This document shows positions 6,484-9,749 of a DNA stretch of 9,749 nt, one piece after another (position 1 is the first letter of the stretch; every line of letters starts with the position of its first letter). The position numbers and the translations under genes are program-made. Origin of the DNA: Flavobacteriaceae bacterium (GTDB taxonomy: Bacteria; Bacteroidota; Bacteroidia; Flavobacteriales; Flavobacteriaceae); the NCBI GenBank assembly GCA_030834365.1, contig JAURFJ010000046.1, positions 1-9,749 on the forward strand, read 5' to 3'. The notes beneath the pieces are model-generated. The model was not told where the DNA came from and did not search any database. It saw only the letters and a list, made by a program, of their open reading frames with translations.

Positions 6484-7353
6484 ATGCAAAAACTTAATTT
6501 TGAGGTAATTACCCCAATTTTTGGTAATTCATTTAAGTTAGAAACCTTTGATGAGTACCACGTCAACCACTATAAGAGCTGGCATTATCACCCTGAAATT
6601 GAACTGGTATACATAAATGGTGGGGCGGGAAAAAGACAGATTGGATCGCACATGTCTTATTTCAACGACGGAGATCTCATTCTCATCGGAAAAAACTTAC
6701 CTCACTGCGGATTCACCGACCGCTTCACCGGCAACAAAAAAGAGACGCTAGTTCAATTCAAAGAAGACTTTCTAGGTGCACAGTTCTTTGAAATTCCTGA
6801 GATGGAACTCCTAAAGAACCTCTTTACCCTGGCCCAGCAAGGGCTGGCCTTTCACGGAGAGACCAAGGCTCGAATTGGTCAAGCCATGGAAAACTTAGGA
6901 AAATTAGACGACTTCAAACGACTGCTCAGCATTTTGGATATTTTGCATGAACTCAGTCAGTCTACAGAGGTGCACATTCTAAATGCAGAAAAGTTTGCCA
7001 TTTCAACGGAGGTCAGCGAGCAAAATAGAATCAACAAGATCTTTAATTATGTCAAAAACAACTTTCATCAACCCATACCCCTAGAAACCGTTTCTTCTTT
7101 ATCGGGAATGACGGAACCCTCATTTTGTCGCTACTTTAAAAAGACCACCAGTAAAACCTTTACTCAATTTGTGAACGAGTACCGACTCGTTCACGCCTCA
7201 AAACTACTGGCCGAAAAACAAATGGCCATCAGCGACATTGCTTTTGAGGCCGGATTTCAGAATGTTTCTCACTTTACGCGACTATTTAAGCAGTTCACTG
7301 GAATGTCACCTTCTGCCTACAGGCACGAGATGAAAAACATTGTTTCGACCTAA
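6484..7353 (+). CDS. AraC-family transcriptional regulator with cupin sensor domain
   Basis: A 289-residue cytoplasmic regulator. The N-terminal half (about 15-95) is a cupin-like sensor: WHYHPEIELVYI (33-44) with His34, His36 and Glu38, FNDGDLILIGKNLPH (60-74) with His74. The C-terminal AraC/XylS DNA-binding domain (about 183-283) has two helix-turn-helix units: PLETVSSLSGMTEPSFCRYF (199-218) and the signature segment 249-280, beginning ISDIAFEAGF and ending GMSPSAYR. Such regulators usually sense a small molecule, often a sugar, and activate genes nearby. The stop overlaps the start of an AlkB-like gene by one base (TAATG), so it is co-transcribed with that gene. No Ada-type methyl-acceptor Cys domain is present, so it is not an Ada protein. 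The effector is unknown. Confidence 0.93.
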   Translation: MQKLNFEVITPIFGNSFKLETFDEYHVNHYKSWHYHPEIELVYINGGAGKRQIGSHMSYFNDGDLILIGKNLPHCGFTDRFTGNKKETLVQFKEDFLGAQFFEIPEMELLKNLFTLAQQGLAFHGETKARIGQAMENLGKLDDFKRLLSILDILHELSQSTEVHILNAEKFAISTEVSEQNRINKIFNYVKNNFHQPIPLETVSSLSGMTEPSFCRYFKKTTSKTFTQFVNEYRLVHASKLLAEKQMAISDIAFEAGFQNVSHFTRLFKQFTGMSPSAYRHEMKNIVST

Positions 7354-7940
7354 TGATTGACCTTTCTATCGGATCGGCCACCTTGCATTACTGGCCCAAT
7401 TTTCTCTCGCCTGATCAAGCCGACTACTATTTTAAAAAATTCTATGCCGACACTCCTTGGCGCTCAGATAAGGTGGTTGTTTTCGGTAAAGTTTACGACC
7501 AACCCCGGCTTACAGCCCTTTACTCGGATAGTCCCAGAAGCTACAGTTATTCGGGGCTAAGGCTCGATTCGCATCCCTTCTACCCCGAACTCAGTGCACT
7601 TAAAGAACAGCTCGAAAAACAAGTGGGCCATTCGTTCAACAGTTGCCTATTCAACCTGTACCGCGATGAAAATGACAGCAACGGTTGGCACGCCGATGAC
7701 GAAAAAGAATTAGGGACGCTTCCGGTCATCGCGTCGCTAAGCCTAGGCGAATTGCGCCAATTTCACCTGAAACACAAAACAGACAAAACCCTAAGACGCA
7801 GTGTCGCTCTTGAGCACGGAAGCTTATTGCTTATGGCCGGAAGTACCCAAAAAGACTTCAAACATCAGCTGCCCAAGACTAAAAAAGCCAAAGCCCCTCG
7901 TGTCAATTTGACGTTTCGCTTTATCTTTGAGGAGCTATGA
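7353..7940 (+). CDS. AlkB-like 2-oxoglutarate/Fe(II)-dependent dioxygenase
   Basis: A 195-residue double-stranded beta-helix dioxygenase of the AlkB family. Members remove alkyl groups such as 1-methyladenine and 3-methylcytosine from DNA or RNA by oxidation, using O2 and 2-oxoglutarate. The iron ligands are seen: the HxD motif His113-x-Asp115 in NGWHADDE and the distal His171 in FKHQLPK. Arg183 and Arg189 in PRVNLTFRF are the 2-oxoglutarate and structural arginines, and FNLYRDENDSNGWHADDE matches the NxY...WHxD block of ALKBH2/3-like proteins. PRLTALYSD (51-59) corresponds to the substrate-lid region. Length is normal for the short bacterial members. The gene overlaps the AraC gene by one base and the next gene by four bases (ATGA), so all three are translated from one message. 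The real substrate (DNA, RNA or other) cannot be decided here. Confidence 0.93.
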   Translation: MIDLSIGSATLHYWPNFLSPDQADYYFKKFYADTPWRSDKVVVFGKVYDQPRLTALYSDSPRSYSYSGLRLDSHPFYPELSALKEQLEKQVGHSFNSCLFNLYRDENDSNGWHADDEKELGTLPVIASLSLGELRQFHLKHKTDKTLRRSVALEHGSLLLMAGSTQKDFKHQLPKTKKAKAPRVNLTFRFIFEEL

Positions 7941-8233
7941 GACACCGCAAGGATCTATCCGATTTAAGCACGCAGCACATTGATCGAATTATCGAAATGG
8001 CATGGGAAGACCGCACACCCTTTGAGGCCATCACTTTTCAGTTTGGACTAAGTGAACGCGACGTAATTGATCTGATGAGGCGTGAAATGAAGGCCTCTAG
8101 TTTTCGCATGTGGCGCGAACGGGTTCAGGGTCGCTCAACAAAACACGCTAAGAAGCGCAGCGATGATGTTTCTCGTTTCAAGTGCAGTCGGCAGCGGCAC
8201 ATTTCAATGAATAAGGTTTCGAAGCGGCGCTAA
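7937..8233 (+). CDS. TIGR03643 / DUF2805 family protein
   Basis: A 98-residue basic protein recognised from IDRIIEMAWEDRTPFEAI (15-32), QFGLSERDVIDLMRREMK (35-52) and SSFRMWRERVQGRSTKH (54-70), which are the conserved blocks of the TIGR03643/DUF2805 family. The first part reads like a small helix-turn-helix (residues about 12-50), and the tail (66-98) is rich in Lys and Arg, so nucleic acid binding is plausible. Function is not established. Its start overlaps the AlkB-like stop (ATGA), preceded by GGAG at 7931-7934, one of the few Shine-Dalgarno-like sites in the window. From memory, family members often lie beside photolyase/cryptochrome genes, which would fit a link to DNA repair; that is not shown here. 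The stop codon touches the stop codon of the opposite-strand nuclease with no gap. Confidence 0.88.
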   Translation: MRHRKDLSDLSTQHIDRIIEMAWEDRTPFEAITFQFGLSERDVIDLMRREMKASSFRMWRERVQGRSTKHAKKRSDDVSRFKCSRQRHISMNKVSKRR

Positions 8234-9064
8234 TCAGTTAAAGACCTCGTTTAGAATTTTAGCCAAACGGTATCCGCCCTTCTTGAGCTGTTCGAAAACT
8301 ATTGGATTATATTCATAACCATAGCGGTAACTCAGCTTATCTCCATTAGTGGCAGAGGCATATACCACCTTTGCCATTTGATGCGACTCTTCAACCCAAT
8401 CGAGGTAGTTGCCCTCTTGAATAACCATTATCTCTTCCCTCTCGGTTGAGCGCATGAGCTCCTGGGCCAATTCTTCATAAGACATATTGTAGCCGTCTAT
8501 CAAGTCTGAATCCCATACACGATGCAGATTAGAATTTCGAGAAAACCAACTGACCTGAATGCGGTTTCCGCCCTGGTCTTCAGACCTACCGACATGAAGC
8601 GGCTGGTGCAGATCTCCAATGAAGTGAATGAGCAGTTTAAGGTGAAAACTCTTGTCTGATTCACTGCTTTGCTTGTTCGATAGCACCTCAATACATTTCT
8701 GAATGCCGTACACAATGTCACCCCTATCGTCGGCGCTGCTAGGGTCATAGGTTTTATCCATGTCGAAATTGACGTAGTGCCAAGGCCCATAGGCATCATA
8801 TGCCTTATCTGACTTAATCTCGTCGGCAATGGTTGAGGCATAAGCTAAGCTATACCCTTCGAGCAGCGATCTGATTGCTTTTTGGGCGCGTTTATTTAAA
8901 TGCTGCTCAGCTATCCGCCCTACAACGCGATGGCCCGTTTGACCCCACAGCGACGTATTATACTCGTGAGAAATATCAAGTGAAGATGAGCAGTTTGAGA
9001 CCGGTGAAGCAAAAGAATTTCCGAAAAATAAGCTACCCAGTATAACGGTGATTAAGGCCAACAT
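8234..9064 (-). CDS. Secreted S1/P1-type zinc nuclease
   Basis: A 276-residue phospholipase C/P1 nuclease fold protein. Family members use three zinc ions to cut single-stranded DNA and RNA and to release 3'-phosphates. Nearly all ligands are visible with P1 spacing: Trp40 and His45 (WGQTGH), Asp81 (TIADEI), His96 (GPWHYVNF), His147 and Asp151 (IHFIGDLHQPLH), His157, His181 and Asp185 (LHRVWDSD). An N-terminal hydrophobic segment (about 1-20, ending SFAS) is a likely Sec signal, so it would act in the periplasm or outside. In P1 the first mature residue is the zinc-binding Trp; here about 20 residues (including Cys25) lie between the likely signal cleavage site and Trp40. The start ATG at 9064 is the only one that gives the signal peptide in frame. 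It probably scavenges nucleotides or phosphate. Confidence 0.93.
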   Translation of the reverse strand: MLALITVILGSLFFGNSFASPVSNCSSSLDISHEYNTSLWGQTGHRVVGRIAEQHLNKRAQKAIRSLLEGYSLAYASTIADEIKSDKAYDAYGPWHYVNFDMDKTYDPSSADDRGDIVYGIQKCIEVLSNKQSSESDKSFHLKLLIHFIGDLHQPLHVGRSEDQGGNRIQVSWFSRNSNLHRVWDSDLIDGYNMSYEELAQELMRSTEREEIMVIQEGNYLDWVEESHQMAKVVYASATNGDKLSYRYGYEYNPIVFEQLKKGGYRLAKILNEVFN

Positions 9065-9196
9065 AACGGCTACAGATTTTGGGTAAATATAAAAGAAGCA
9101 TTAGTGAAAGGCCGCAATAGCTCAATTAAGTTTAGATGAATTTCAAATTTTAACATCTCCCAAACTCAAATCTGTTATTTTTGGGGTTTGTCGTCT
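9065..9196. promoter_or_regulatory. Divergent promoter region between the nuclease and DUF5916 genes
   Basis: On the plus strand TATTTTTG (9176-9183) is a perfect TAnnTTTG box, predicting a start near 9188 and a very short leader before the ATG at 9197. On the minus strand TATATTTA, one base off the consensus, lies about 20 bp upstream of the nuclease ATG. No clear -33 elements, hairpins or other genes are seen. Confidence 0.4.
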
Positions 9197-9749
9197 ATGA
9201 GAAAGCTTTTATTTATAATCTTGGCCGTCGTTTTTTCAGTCAAAACGGCGCAGGCTCAAGACCGAAAAAAAATCCAAGCGCTATTTAGCGAAGAGCCTTT
9301 TGAAATTGACGGAAAGTTGCTAGAACCTCAGTGGCAAAAAGCGCCTACTCAAAGTAATTTCGTTCAAAACTTTCCGACCGACACACTTCCAGCCACCAAA
9401 GACACTGAATTCAGAATCTTATACAACAACGACTTTCTATACGTGGGTCTGGTGATGCAAACGCAATCAAATGAATTTGTTACCAATTCGCTTAAACGTG
9501 ACTTTAGTGCAACTGGAAGCGATAACATAAACATCACTATAGATACCTTTAACGACGGTGTAAACGCTTTTCTTTTTGGTATAAATGCATTTGGAGTAAT
9601 GCGAGAAGGGCTTATTTCAAATGGCGGCTCACAGAGACAAAGCGATTTCAATTTATCATGGGATGTGAAATGGAGAGGTGAAACATACATAGCTGACCAG
9701 TATTACAGCGCTGAATTCGTTATACCTATGAATTCCCTGAAATTTCAAG
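9197..9749 (+). CDS. DUF5916-type secreted protein with CBM9-like N-terminal domain (partial)
   Basis: The first 184 residues of a longer gene that leaves the window in an open frame. Residues 1-20 form a Sec signal peptide (MRKLLFIILAVVFS, cut after TAQA). From about residue 35 a carbohydrate-binding family 9-like beta-sandwich begins: FEIDGKLLEPQWQKAP (35-50), FVQNFPTDTLPATKDTEFRI (55-74), LYNNDFLYVGL (75-85), then GSDNINITIDTFNDGVNAFL (107-126) and NAFGVMREGLIS (130-141). This arrangement is the usual start of the large DUF5916 proteins of Bacteroidota, which continue into a membrane beta-barrel-like part of several hundred residues outside this window. A role at the cell envelope is likely; the ligand is unknown. 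The start is fixed by the signal peptide and the promoter box 14 bp upstream. Confidence 0.88.
   Translation, partial: MRKLLFIILAVVFSVKTAQAQDRKKIQALFSEEPFEIDGKLLEPQWQKAPTQSNFVQNFPTDTLPATKDTEFRILYNNDFLYVGLVMQTQSNEFVTNSLKRDFSATGSDNINITIDTFNDGVNAFLFGINAFGVMREGLISNGGSQRQSDFNLSWDVKWRGETYIADQYYSAEFVIPMNSLKFQ

Noticed and set aside
9364..9690. A 108-codon minus-strand open frame
   Set aside because: It lies entirely antisense to the DUF5916 gene, which has a signal peptide, promoter box and recognisable domain; it is a shadow frame.
1..9749. CRISPR array, insertion sequence, tRNA or integrase
   Set aside because: No spaced repeats, transposase-like frames, terminal inverted repeats or cloverleaf sequences were seen.

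Overview
The window looks like a piece of chromosome from a Bacteroidota bacterium, most likely a marine Flavobacteriia or relative. Four things point this way. The HtpG sequence has the Bacteroidota style (LNVSRSYLQ, a Met-rich C-terminal loop). A DUF5916 protein and a TIGR03643/DUF2805 protein are present. Perfect Bacteroidota -7 promoter boxes (TAnnTTTG) sit upstream of several genes. Shine-Dalgarno sites are scarce, with AT-rich spacers and moderate GC in the genes. No mobile element, CRISPR array, tRNA or rRNA is visible, and the genes look chromosomal.

Layout. (1) 1-668, plus strand: the C-terminal end of a sodium/solute symporter, cut by the window edge. (2) 655-3670, minus strand: a three-gene run read TetR-like regulator -> ABC1/UbiB-type atypical kinase -> FabH-like ketoacyl synthase III. 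The first two genes share one base (TAGTG). The symporter and FabH genes overlap tail to tail by 14 bp. (3) 3671-3999: a 329-bp spacer holding the TetR promoter and a possible operator, a second minus-strand promoter followed by an 11-bp hairpin (candidate short RNA or leader), and a putative htpG promoter. (4) 4000-5886, plus strand: htpG, ending at a strong bidirectional terminator shared with (5), a small secreted protein on the minus strand (5948-6301). (6) 6484-8233, plus strand: a tightly overlapping operon of an AraC-type regulator, an AlkB-like dioxygenase and a small TIGR03643 protein. (7) 8234-9064, minus strand: an S1/P1-type secreted nuclease whose stop codon abuts that of the previous operon. 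(8) 9197-9749, plus strand: the start of a secreted DUF5916 protein that runs off the window.

How the genes may work together. The TetR-kinase-FabH run suggests a small regulated lipid or isoprenoid-quinone related unit; the kinase carries an Arg in place of the Gly of its DFG motif. The AraC-AlkB-TIGR03643 run looks like an alkylation-repair or stress unit, reminiscent of ada-alkB but with a cupin sensor instead of the Ada methyl-acceptor domain. HtpG, the nuclease, the small secreted protein and the DUF5916 protein appear to be independent units with their own promoters.

The best candidates for something undescribed are the short minus-strand RNA or leader at about 3745-3867, the DFR kinase with its partners, and the AraC-AlkB-TIGR03643 operon. 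None is proven by sequence reading alone.
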